Part shown: piece after piece, positions 8,213 through 15,348 of the stretch | Layout of the letters: each line of letters opens with the position of its first letter | Numbering within the stretch: position 1 is the stretch's first letter | Origin: an uncultured Anaerolineae bacterium | Lineage (GTDB): Bacteria; Chloroflexota; Anaerolineae; Anaerolineales; Villigracilaceae | Length of the DNA stretch: 37,432 nt | Reading direction: 5' to 3' | NCBI GenBank assembly: GCA_903908605.1 | Contig: CAIVSQ010000127.1 | Location: 1 to 37,432 of the forward strand | The notes under the pieces: generated by a model | Told to the model about the DNA's origin: nothing | Databases searched by the model: none | What the model saw: the letters and a program-made list of their open reading frames with translations, nothing else | Made by a program: the position numbers and the translations under genes

Positions 8213-8241
8213 TTGACTTTCGTCTCAAAATCAGATAGACT
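8213..8241 (+). promoter_or_regulatory. Sigma-70-type promoter of the Mn riboswitch operon
   Basis: TTGACT at 8213-8218 and TAGACT at 8236-8241 with a 17-base spacer. Transcription would begin about seven bases later, just at the 5' edge of the riboswitch aptamer (8251). Confidence 0.75.
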
Positions 8242-8250
8242 CTAATTACT

Positions 8251-8346
8251 CCGATGGGGAGTAGCCACCCGGCTTTACCGGGATAGACAGTCGTCAAGAC
8301 GGAAAGAGATTTCCCGGCTGTCCGACAGTAAACGCAAGACCATCGC
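8251..8346 (+). promoter_or_regulatory. yybP-ykoY manganese riboswitch aptamer
   Basis: The conserved blocks of this Mn2+-sensing class occur in order: GGGGAGTAGC, a CCCGG-CTTTA-CCGGG helix, GACAGTCGTCA, a GGAAA/TTTCC hairpin, CCCGGCTGTC and CGCAAGACC. Helix P1 pairs CGATGG (8252-8257) with CCATCG (8340-8345). GACAG (8286-8290) pairs with CTGTC (8318-8322). In known members Mn2+ bridges the two conserved internal loops and usually raises expression of Mn exporters. The 3' strand of P1 overlaps the terminator stem that follows, so metal binding should prevent termination. Confidence 0.93.
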
Positions 8347-8370
8347 TTTCTATAAGCTTTGGTCTTTTTT
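8336..8370 (+). terminator. Riboswitch-controlled intrinsic terminator
   Basis: AAGACCA (8336-8342) pairs with TGGTCTT (8360-8366), with an inner GCTT/AAGC helix, followed by a T-run. The left arm shares CCA with aptamer helix P1, making the two structures mutually exclusive. This predicts an ON switch with Mn2+. Confidence 0.9.
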
Positions 8371-8398
8371 GTTTTTAACTCTTGGAGTCAGTAAGTTC

Positions 8399-8569
8399 AT
8401 GGGTAAACAAATTCGCACGGGTGATGGAATTTTTGGTGGTTGGATGCAGGCCGGGTTCGGCTTGATAGATCTTTCTTTGATTGGCGGGCGCATTAAGAAA
8501 ACTCTGCCTGGACAGGGTATATCTGTAAAGCAGAAAGCGCTGATGATAGCGAGCTACATTAGCAAGTGA
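8399..8569 (+). CDS. 56-aa protein of unknown function, first gene of Mn operon
   Basis: First open frame after the riboswitch terminator. The ATG at 8399 (MGKQIRTGDGIFGGWMQAGF) is chosen because the frame upstream runs into the terminator hairpin. TTGGAG lies about ten bases upstream. The peptide is basic, with a glycine-rich, weakly hydrophobic centre (IFGGWMQAGFGLIDLSLIGG) that could associate with a membrane. No recognised family. The next gene starts 17 bases after its stop, so both are on one transcript governed by the riboswitch. Confidence 0.55.
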   Translation: MGKQIRTGDGIFGGWMQAGFGLIDLSLIGGRIKKTLPGQGISVKQKALMIASYISK

Positions 8570-8585
8570 ATAGGAGAATATTCAA

Positions 8586-8972
8586 ATGGATATTATAGAA
8601 GATTTGTTTGATTTTGGTGAGCGCAAGCACCGTAATAAAGGTGGATTTTTCCAAAATGGAGGTCATCACGATGAGGACCACCACGATGACGACCATCACG
8701 GTGACCATGGTCATCGTCAAAATCAAGATGACCCATTCACCCAGGGCCCGATGAATTCAACTCAACCTGCAAACCAGCCATTCCCGACAGCTCCTTTGAT
8801 TTCTTTGGCGGGGGTCATGTGCCGAAAGTGCTCCACGCATACAGTACAGGGTGCTAAATTTTGTCACGTGTGCGGAACGGCAATTGATTTGCTCCAAATT
8901 TGTGCCAGCTGTGGATCAAAACTACCTGCCAATGGTTTGTTTTGCGCACAATGCGGATACAAAAATGGATAA
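8586..8972 (+). CDS. His/Asp-rich protein with two C-terminal zinc ribbons
   Basis: Protein of 128 aa with three parts. Residues 1-26 are acidic then basic. Residues 27-43 form a dense metal-ligand patch with eight His and seven Asp/Glu. After a Pro/Gln/Asn-rich linker there are two CxxC-x10-CxxC zinc ribbons: C79/C82/C93/C96 and C106/C109/C120/C123. The ribbons resemble the double zinc ribbon found at the end of many bacterial scaffold-like proteins. The His/Asp patch resembles metal-buffering tracts of ZIP/CDF transporters and metallochaperones. TAGGAG nine bases upstream supports the start. Placement directly behind a Mn2+ riboswitch suggests a manganese-binding or Mn-homeostasis role, but that is inference. 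Confidence 0.8.
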   Translation: MDIIEDLFDFGERKHRNKGGFFQNGGHHDEDHHDDDHHGDHGHRQNQDDPFTQGPMNSTQPANQPFPTAPLISLAGVMCRKCSTHTVQGAKFCHVCGTAIDLLQICASCGSKLPANGLFCAQCGYKNG

Positions 8973-9079
8973 ACCCTGGGGGACCAGCGTACCCAGGACA
9001 GACTGACGCGAAAACTGCAAGCAGGCATGGGCAGTTAATTTATTCAAGCTTGGAGTAGATCAGGTTCAAGGAAAAGGAA

Positions 9080-9601
9080 ATGTCAAAACAAACTTCGGAA
9101 GTTGTTCAAACCGGTCAATTGGAAGGCGCGAAAATAACCATCTCAGCACTTCATAACCAAGGGTTGCAGGAGTCTATTACCATCATCAATCATGGGACTG
9201 TGGTTCAGCCCATGTCTGGGTGGGTGCTTGCCAGCTTGCGTGGACAGGTTTTTTACCAATTTCCGGATGATTTACGAATTCGGCCTGGAATGAGTGTTGT
9301 GGTTATCAGCGGTCAGCAAAAAAACGAAATAATTTTCAACAAACAATTAATGCAGACCGAATTATTTTGGGCAACCGGGCAGGTTTGGAATAACCATGGC
9401 GATACCGCACTTTTGTTTGACGCGAATGACCTGGAGATAGACCGGTATTCTTATCCACACGAGCGCGTGATGGGCAGCAGCGACAAGCGCAAAAAAAGTT
9501 TAAAGCGTGGTGACAATGGGTTTGAAATTGTCGAGGAAGTGATCTCTCATGCACAAAGAGGAATCCGGAAACAGAGTGACGTGATGTCAAGCCCATCCTG
9601 A
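9080..9601 (+). CDS. Lamin-tail-domain (LTD) protein
   Basis: A 173-aa protein whose residues 18-125 fit the lamin-tail Ig-like beta-sandwich: ESITIINHGTVVQPMSGWVLAS, then YQFPDDLRIRPGMSVVVISG, then LFWATGQVWNNHGDTALLFD. The last 45 residues are charged and probably unstructured. Bacterial LTD domains are generally found in exported, multidomain proteins; here there is no signal peptide or anchor and the domain stands alone, so a cytoplasmic location is suggested. AAAAGGAA lies just before the ATG. It is part of the riboswitch-led series of genes. The role is unknown; protein- or nucleic-acid-binding is possible by analogy. Confidence 0.78.
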   Translation: MSKQTSEVVQTGQLEGAKITISALHNQGLQESITIINHGTVVQPMSGWVLASLRGQVFYQFPDDLRIRPGMSVVVISGQQKNEIIFNKQLMQTELFWATGQVWNNHGDTALLFDANDLEIDRYSYPHERVMGSSDKRKKSLKRGDNGFEIVEEVISHAQRGIRKQSDVMSSPS

Positions 9602-9627
9602 AAGTGATCACAAAAGGATTATTTAGT

Positions 9628-9741
9628 ATGAATGTCAAGAAAAATATCTTTTCCAACCTGAGCCTGGCAATATCTGCATGGATTGCCAACCCATTTCTGG
9701 AGTTGGGTTTGATCAGGGTAGGTATTTTGGTCAAGTCGTGA
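9628..9741 (+). CDS. Possible 37-aa membrane peptide
   Basis: A short frame from ATG 9628 to TGA 9739-9741 with AAAAGGAT about ten bases upstream. It begins MNVKKNIFSNLSLAISAWIA and continues through PFLELGLIRVGILV. The basic N-terminus followed by a mostly hydrophobic stretch suits a single membrane helix. It begins 26 bases after the LTD gene, in the same direction. It could equally be a decayed remnant, since the following 160 bases are non-coding. Confidence 0.35.
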   Translation: MNVKKNIFSNLSLAISAWIANPFLELGLIRVGILVKS

Positions 9742-9902
9742 TGGCTTGGGACTGATGTGAGCCAGGCTGGTGTTACGACTTTAGATGAAATTTTTGATGC
9801 AAGAATCTGAGAGATCAAATGCAAGCGAATGTAAAAGCAAAATAACGACTTTCTGACAGTTTACGAGAACCATAAATAACACTTAGATTTTACGGAGAAT
9901 AA

Positions 9903-10556
9903 ATGATTGCGGAAATTGAAACCATCATATTATCGACCATCCAAACCATTTACGATGCCTGGGGCTGGTTTGGTGTTGCTGCGATGTTAATTTTTGAAAA
10001 TGCCACGGGCATTACACCCAGTGAAATCATTCTCGGCCTGGCGGGCTGGATGCTGATTGCCGAGCATCAACTATCGCCATCGATGATTCTGTTGGGCGGT
10101 TTTTATGCTGCCATCGGCAGTGTACTGGGGGCATCCATTACCTATTGGGTGGCGCGCCTGGGTGGCCGTCCGTTGGTAGATAAACTGGCTGGTTGGGTGC
10201 GGATTGATCCTGTACACATAAGCAACGCTGAAAAGAAGTTCCAGCGGCGGGGCACCGGTCTTGTGATGGTTGGCCGGGTTATGCCGGGCATCCGTACCCT
10301 GATCAGTATTCCGGCTGGCCTGGCGCGCATGCCGTTTGTCACCTTTTTTATGGCTACTTTTGTTGGGTCTTATTGCTGGTGTACCCTGATGATTGGTGCT
10401 GGTTATATGCTAGGGCATGAGTGGGCCCTGGTAAGTGCTTATTTGAAGCAATGGCTGCCTTTTCTATTGGTAGGCGGGTGTTGTGCCCTGGCGCTATATT
10501 TTTGGTTCTCCTGGCGCACTCCAGCTTATGCGCCAGTTATTCTGAAGGATGAATAA
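9903..10556 (+). CDS. DedA-family membrane protein
   Basis: Inner-membrane protein of 217 aa, the standard DedA (VTT-domain) length. Diagnostic motifs are FENATGITPSEIILGLAG near residue 35, GSVLGASITYWVARLGGRP near residue 65, FQRRGTGLVMVGRVMPGIRT near residue 110 and the following PAGLARMPF. DedA proteins are undecaprenyl-phosphate or phospholipid flippases/scramblases, and some contribute to membrane-potential and metal tolerance. ACGGAGA just upstream supports the ATG. It lies within the riboswitch-led gene series. The small membrane gene that follows begins 67 bases downstream with its own strong ribosome site. Confidence 0.9.
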   Translation: MIAEIETIILSTIQTIYDAWGWFGVAAMLIFENATGITPSEIILGLAGWMLIAEHQLSPSMILLGGFYAAIGSVLGASITYWVARLGGRPLVDKLAGWVRIDPVHISNAEKKFQRRGTGLVMVGRVMPGIRTLISIPAGLARMPFVTFFMATFVGSYCWCTLMIGAGYMLGHEWALVSAYLKQWLPFLLVGGCCALALYFWFSWRTPAYAPVILKDE

Positions 10557-10623
10557 TGGCAACTTTCCGCCCGTACTCCGGTTGTTTTCTTGAGATTGAT
10601 AATGTTAGCGAAAGGAGATTTTC

Positions 10624-10851
10624 ATGTCCAACCATTCGACACATTCCCCTCACTTCTCATTTTTTCGATGGCTGTGGAAACCTGTGGCTGTCACTGGCGT
10701 GGGTGGCACAGCAATAGCCTACTGGTTTGAAGAAATTGTGATGTTCGGCGAGGAGATACTGGCCTTGATTTTTCTGCCCATTATGGCAGGAGTGATCTAC
10801 TTGCTTGATATCCTGATATTTAAATCTCGCATGCCGCGACGCGATAAATGA
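10624..10851 (+). CDS. Small two-helix membrane protein
   Basis: A 75-aa protein with a His/Ser-rich N-terminus (SNHSTHSPH), a first hydrophobic region (about residues 20-33) and a second, stronger helix (about 44-66), ending in basic RMPRRDK. No recognised family. AAAGGAG seven bases upstream is one of the best ribosome sites in the operon, so it is probably translated. It lies between dedA and the P-type ATPase (stop to ATPase ATG about 60 bases) and might be an accessory subunit of that pump, but this rests only on position. Confidence 0.65.
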   Translation: MSNHSTHSPHFSFFRWLWKPVAVTGVGGTAIAYWFEEIVMFGEEILALIFLPIMAGVIYLLDILIFKSRMPRRDK

Positions 10852-10912
10852 ACCAGGTTTGAACCTGGAAAATTACGAAAAACCGATTATTAACGCAGAA
10901 AAAAGGTACCTC

Positions 10913-13612
10913 ATGCAAACTAAACCATGGCATACATGTACAACAGACGAGGCTTTTCAGCAATTTGGCAGCCAAGCCGGCGGGCTGAATGTGGCAGAAG
11001 TTGAAATACGCCGGGGACAATATGGGCCAAATGAGTTGAAAGCCGCCCAACGCGTGTCACCCTGGGCAATTTTGTTGGAGCAGTTCAAAAATGTGCTCAT
11101 CCTGATCTTGTTAGGCGCAACGGTGATTTCTCTGTTTCTTGGGCATGGTGTTGAATCGATCGTGATTGCCGTCATTGTGCTTTTTGCGGTCGTACTGGGC
11201 TTTGTGCAGGAATACCGAGCAGAGCGTGCCATCGAAGCCTTGCGCAAAATGGCTGCCCCCACTGCCACTGTTGTGCGCGATGGTGTTGAAATTAAAGTTC
11301 CGGCACGGGACCTGGTTCCGGGGGATGTCATCTTGCTGCGTACCGGTGACCGAGTCCCGGCAGATGCGCGCTTGATCGAATCGATCAATATGCAGGTCGA
11401 GGAAGCAGCGCTCACGGGTGAATCGGTTGCCGTGGAGAAACATATTCGTGAATTGGAAAACGAACAATTAACGGTCGGAGACCGAAAGAACATGGTTTTC
11501 GCCGGAACAGCCGTTACTTACGGGCGCGGGCGTGCGCTGGTGGTTGCCACTGCAATGCAAACCGAGTTTGGAAAAATTGCCCAACTGCTGCAAACGATTG
11601 AATCGGGTAGAACGCCGCTGCAACAAAACCTGGATAAGGTGGGCACGGTACTGGCACGCGCGGCTTTTGTGGTTGTGGCCATTATAGTTGCGCTGGGATT
11701 GATGCGTGGGCAACCCCTGGTTGAGATGCTGATCTTTGGTATTGCCCTGGCTGTGGCAGTTGTTCCTGAGGCTCTGCCGGCCGTAGTGACAATATCATTG
11801 GCAATCGGGGTGCAAAAGATGGTCAAGCGCAACGCGCTCATCCGCCGTCTACCGGCGGTGGAAACCCTCGGGAGTACTTCGGTGATTTGTTCCGATAAAA
11901 CGGGCACGCTGACCAAAGACGAGATGACGGTGCGCAAGATATTCAGCGGTGGGCAATTGTTCACTGTTTCGGGTGCTGGTTATGCCCCGCAAGGTGAATT
12001 TTCTGTAGATGGCGGCACAGTTGTTGCTCCGACAAAAGTGCTCAAGCTGATGCTGAGCGCCGCGACCCTTGATTCGGATACCTGCCTGGTAAGTGCTGAT
12101 CCTGTTGCGGGTACAGGTTGGCAAATCAAGGGTGATCCAACCGAAGGTGCGCTGGTTGTGGCTGCTGCAAAAATTGGATTGGATAAAGAGGATCTTGAAG
12201 CAGAATTTCCGCGGGTACATGAAATCCCCTTTACCTCTGAAACAAAGCGTATGACTACCTTGAACAGGGTCAACGATGGCCTGACTGCTTACGCAAAAGG
12301 TGCGCCGGAAGTGATTTTGGAGGATTGCGATTTTGTTTTGGTGGATGCAGGGACTGAGAGTGTGGTTAAGCCGCTAGATGCTGCCGGGCGGGCGCAGATT
12401 TTGGCACAAGCGCAAGAGATGGCCGGTGAAGCGTTGCGTGTTCTGGCAATTGCGACCAAACCAAACGTAACGCTAGAGACCGCCGAACGAGGGATGACCT
12501 TTTTAGGGTTGGCCGGAATGATCGACCCGCCGCGCATGGAGGCGAAGGCAGCTATCGCGTTATGCGCAGATGCCGGTATACGCCCGATCATGATCACCGG
12601 TGATCATCCAGTAACGGCGCAGGCGGTGGCGCACGAGCTAGGGTTGCTGCGCAATGGCGGCCAGGTGGTGACCGGCGCAGAGTTGGAGGCCTTGTCTGAC
12701 GAGCAGCTTCAGCGTGAGGTGGAGTCGATCAGTGTGTATGCGCGCGTTTCGCCAGCGCATAAATTGCGGGTGGTGACAGCCTGGCAGGCGCGTGGGCAAA
12801 TTGTTGCAATGACGGGCGACGGTGTAAACGATGCCCCGGCACTCAAAAAAGCAGATATCGGTATCGCGATGGGCATTACTGGCACGGATGTGACCAAGGA
12901 AGCCGCTGCCATGACCCTGACGGATGACAATTTTGCTTCGATTGTGGCGGCAGTGGAGGAAGGGCGCGGGGTATTCGGTAACATCAAGAAATACCTGATG
13001 TATCTGCTTTCATCCAATATTGGCGAAATTGGCTTGATGGCGGGATCGGTGCTACTGGGTTTGCCCTTGCCACTGACGGCTGTGCAAATACTGTATGTCA
13101 ACCTGGCAACGGATGGACTGCCTGCCCTGGCATTGGCCGTTGATCCGCCTGAGAAAGATTTGATGAACCGTAAGCCTCGTAACCCGCGCACAGGCATTTT
13201 TACCCGTCCGGTTGTGACTCTTATGTTGCTGGGTGGCATCTGGTCAACAATGATCAACCTGGGCTTGTTCACCTGGGCAATAAACTCCGGTCGTAGCCAG
13301 GCTGAAGCGATGACGATGACTTTCATCTCACTGGTGCTGATCCAATTTTTTAAGGCATACAACTTTCGCTCTGACCGGCATTCGGTGTTGAACAAGCCAT
13401 TTGCAAACAAATGGCTGAATCTGGCGGTGGGGTGGGAAATGATCTTATTGGTTTTGATTATTTACCTGCCGTTTTTGAATAAAGCCTTCAGCACCTATGC
13501 TCTACCGCTGATTGACTGGCTGATTGTCTTTGGCCTGGCGCTGACGATTATGCCCATCCTGGAAATAGCCAAGTGGATGGAGCGCCGGGGTTGGTTTGGC
13601 ATTGTTGAGTAG
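10913..13612 (+). CDS. P-type ATPase, P2A Ca2+/Mn2+ type
   Basis: Ion-pumping ATPase of 899 aa. Seen in order: actuator TGES at 168-171, M4 PEALP with E286, phosphorylated D328 in DKTGTLT, hinge TGDGVND at 634-640, M5 N702/E705 in SNIGE, and M6 N730/T733/D734 in NLATDGLP. These match ion-site residues E309, N768/E771 and N796/T799/D800 of SERCA. In my alignment the M8 glutamate (SERCA E908) is Q811. The family exports Ca2+ and in some bacteria Mn2+, and placement behind a Mn riboswitch favours Mn2+. The frame is open to a TTG at 10859, but the ATG at 10913 with AAAAAAGG upstream is the better start. Last gene clearly tied to this operon; GT4 follows after 93 bases. Confidence 0.93.
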   Translation: MQTKPWHTCTTDEAFQQFGSQAGGLNVAEVEIRRGQYGPNELKAAQRVSPWAILLEQFKNVLILILLGATVISLFLGHGVESIVIAVIVLFAVVLGFVQEYRAERAIEALRKMAAPTATVVRDGVEIKVPARDLVPGDVILLRTGDRVPADARLIESINMQVEEAALTGESVAVEKHIRELENEQLTVGDRKNMVFAGTAVTYGRGRALVVATAMQTEFGKIAQLLQTIESGRTPLQQNLDKVGTVLARAAFVVVAIIVALGLMRGQPLVEMLIFGIALAVAVVPEALPAVVTISLAIGVQKMVKRNALIRRLPAVETLGSTSVICSDKTGTLTKDEMTVRKIFSGGQLFTVSGAGYAPQGEFSVDGGTVVAPTKVLKLMLSAATLDSDTCLVSADPVAGTGWQIKGDPTEGALVVAAAKIGLDKEDLEAEFPRVHEIPFTSETKRMTTLNRVNDGLTAYAKGAPEVILEDCDFVLVDAGTESVVKPLDAAGRAQILAQAQEMAGEALRVLAIATKPNVTLETAERGMTFLGLAGMIDPPRMEAKAAIALCADAGIRPIMITGDHPVTAQAVAHELGLLRNGGQVVTGAELEALSDEQLQREVESISVYARVSPAHKLRVVTAWQARGQIVAMTGDGVNDAPALKKADIGIAMGITGTDVTKEAAAMTLTDDNFASIVAAVEEGRGVFGNIKKYLMYLLSSNIGEIGLMAGSVLLGLPLPLTAVQILYVNLATDGLPALALAVDPPEKDLMNRKPRNPRTGIFTRPVVTLMLLGGIWSTMINLGLFTWAINSGRSQAEAMTMTFISLVLIQFFKAYNFRSDRHSVLNKPFANKWLNLAVGWEMILLVLIIYLPFLNKAFSTYALPLIDWLIVFGLALTIMPILEIAKWMERRGWFGIVE

Positions 13613-13705
13613 AAAGAATTACTTTCCCCATGGTCAAATGATGATCTACGGGCTGATGAAATGGATTTTTGTTCTGGTTGATCAATATCATTAAAAGGGT
13701 TTGAC

Positions 13706-14944
13706 ATGCGTATTGCTTATCTTACTCAATCTTATCCTCCTGTGGTTAGCGGAGCTGCGGTGGTGGTCCATGGCCTGGCTGAAGGAATGGCCCAGCGTGG
13801 GCACCAGGTGCTTGTTTTGACTGCCAGCGAAAATGCGAATCCTTATGAAGTAGAGACACCCGGGTTGAAAGTCAAACGCTTTCGCTCCATTCGAAATCCG
13901 TTCAGGAATAACCATTATTTTGCGCCCTGGCCGCATTTTGAAATTATGAGGGCGCTGCGCGACTTTGGTCCGAATGTGATCCATGCGCATGACACGCTTC
14001 AATTTGCGCTCTCATCCCTGGCGTATTGCCGTGCCACGAGCACCTTTGGTGTGATGACGGCCCACCAACTGCCCTGGTTTGTGAGATCCCACCTGCCCAA
14101 TTGGGCGGCGCTTAAGGATGGAATCGAAAGGGCGCTATGGACATACAGCCGCCGAACGTTATGCCGGTTCAATGCGGTTGTCACGCCAACACGGACAATT
14201 GCTAACGTTGTGTATCAGCGTACCGGAATTCGCTCTCGAGTGATTGGATATGGCATCGACCCGGAGTTTTTTTATCAGGCAGCGCTTTCGAAAACGAAAG
14301 AAATCGCACTGCGCAAGCAGTTGGGAGTGCCAAAAAATGTAGCTGTGCTGCTGCATGTGGGGCGACTGGATGTGGACAAAAGCGTTGACCGTGTAATCAG
14401 AGCCGCCGCCCTTGCCATGACAAATCGCAACGCTCACCTGGTGGTGATTGGTGATGGTACCGAAAAAAATAATTTGATAGCCCTGTGTAATGAGCTTGGG
14501 ATTGGGTCGCGCAGTCATTTCCCCGGTTTTGTGGCCCGGGAACAGGGCTTGCCCGATATTTTTCGACTGGCTTCGGTATTTGTGACCGCCAGTGAGATCG
14601 AGACGCAGGGATTGGTGCTGCTCGAAGCGGCAGCATGCGGGCTACCCCTGGTGGCTGTGACCGCTACCTGTGTTCCCGAGATTGTCAGGGATGGCGTGAA
14701 TGGTTACCTGGCAGTGTCTGGGGATGTGGCTGGCCTGGGCGCACATATCCAAAGGCTGTTGGATGATCCGGTTATGGCGCGCAGAATGGGGTTGGCGGGC
14801 AGCCTGATTAGCCAGGATTGCAGCCTGGAAAAATCGCTGCTGGCTCATGAGGCGCTTTACTATCGGGCCTTTGCCAGGGTAAAGTCATATTATTCGCGGA
14901 AAAAAGAACGGTTTGTGCTCAGAACTTCAGAAAAAGACTACTAA
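13706..14944 (+). CDS. GT4-family glycosyltransferase
   Basis: Retaining GT-B glycosyltransferase of 412 aa that transfers a sugar from a nucleotide donor to lipid or glycan. The N-terminal acceptor domain begins MRIAYLTQSYPPVVSGAAVVV, a glycine-poor version of the family loop, and contains VIHAHDTLQF near residue 95. The donor domain begins at LLHVGRLDVDKSVD and ends with the EX7E motif (E299 and E307 in ETQGLVLLE). The family includes phosphatidylinositol mannosyltransferases and diglucosyl-diacylglycerol synthases. The acceptor cannot be told here. AAAAGGG lies upstream of the ATG. It shares direction with the P-type ATPase and may be the distal gene of the riboswitch transcript. Confidence 0.88.
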   Translation: MRIAYLTQSYPPVVSGAAVVVHGLAEGMAQRGHQVLVLTASENANPYEVETPGLKVKRFRSIRNPFRNNHYFAPWPHFEIMRALRDFGPNVIHAHDTLQFALSSLAYCRATSTFGVMTAHQLPWFVRSHLPNWAALKDGIERALWTYSRRTLCRFNAVVTPTRTIANVVYQRTGIRSRVIGYGIDPEFFYQAALSKTKEIALRKQLGVPKNVAVLLHVGRLDVDKSVDRVIRAAALAMTNRNAHLVVIGDGTEKNNLIALCNELGIGSRSHFPGFVAREQGLPDIFRLASVFVTASEIETQGLVLLEAAACGLPLVAVTATCVPEIVRDGVNGYLAVSGDVAGLGAHIQRLLDDPVMARRMGLAGSLISQDCSLEKSLLAHEALYYRAFARVKSYYSRKKERFVLRTSEKDY

Positions 14945-14988
14945 ACGGATCTGACTGGCTGGAATTTAATTTCAAAATAGGAACCTTT

Positions 14989-15162
14989 ATGAGACCCAAA
15001 AATGTGAATGGTACGACAATAGCAAAAGCTCAAAACAAAGTAAATAATGAGGAGGATGGCCGCCGAAATCGGTTAGGGATCATTGGGGTGCGGCTTGCGG
15101 CGATTTTTCTGGTGATTGTTTTTCTGGCGAGTGAGTGCGCGGCAATCCTACCGGCGGGGTAG
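14989..15162 (+). CDS. Possible 57-aa single-helix membrane protein
   Basis: Short frame from ATG 14989 to TAG 15160-15162. AGGAA lies six bases before the start. The first 30 residues are polar and Asn/Lys/Arg-rich (MRPKNVNGTTIAKAQNKVNN), followed by one hydrophobic helix (IIGVRLAAIFLVIVFLAS, about residues 31-48) and a short tail. The organisation with a good ribosome site and clean topology argues for a real gene, but I recognise no family. It lies 44 bases after the glycosyltransferase. Confidence 0.4.
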   Translation: MRPKNVNGTTIAKAQNKVNNEEDGRRNRLGIIGVRLAAIFLVIVFLASECAAILPAG

Positions 15163-15184
15163 GGGCCGCCCACCGGGCTGGATC

Positions 15185-15296
15185 ATTAAAAACCCAAACC
15201 GCTTTGAAGCCGGCCCAGGCTTCTTAGCGGTTTGTTGTATTGAGGAGAGAATGTAACGTTATGATACAGCGCAAAGATGACAGGGGGATGAAGAAA
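15185..15296 (+). repeat. 112-bp direct repeat, copy 2 (hairpin element)
   Basis: Second copy of the element at 7953-8065, same orientation. The first 62 bases, including the whole hairpin, are identical; changes cluster between the hairpin and the GATGACAGGGGGATGAAG end. It separates the GT4 gene from the leftward-reading deacetylase. Confidence 0.92.
15196..15233. terminator. Hairpin of repeat copy 2, probable bidirectional terminator
   Basis: Identical to 7964-8001. It lies between convergent units, so it could end both the rightward glycosyltransferase transcript and the leftward kinase-deacetylase transcript. Confidence 0.65.
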
Positions 15297-15348
15297 TAAG
15301 GCTATTTCAAAATTCGTTTATACGCGAAAAATGATCCTGGCTGTGGGA

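Larger units (their letters stand above)
7893..8250. other. Non-coding interval before the Mn riboswitch
   Basis: Apart from the 113-bp repeat (7953-8065) and the promoter at 8213-8241, this stretch contains a G-rich run (8107-8164) and an AT-rich block with an inverted pair ACATTT (8171-8176) / AAATGT (8195-8200) upstream of the promoter. The pair could be a protein-binding site, but I cannot assign it. Confidence 0.4.
14945..15348. other. Interval between GT4 gene and ChbG-like gene
   Basis: About 400 bases holding a possible 57-aa gene (14989-15162) and the second hairpin repeat (15185-15296). The remaining ~50 bases up to the convergent deacetylase gene show nothing recognisable. Confidence 0.5.

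Noticed and set aside
8975-8997. CCTGGG / CCCAGG inverted pair after the zinc-ribbon gene
   Set aside because: Weak stem with an 11-base loop and no T-run. Not called a terminator, because it would otherwise break the riboswitch operon.
13638-13694. 18-codon hydrophobic frame between the ATPase and the glycosyltransferase
   Set aside because: Too short and without a good ribosome site; could arise by chance.
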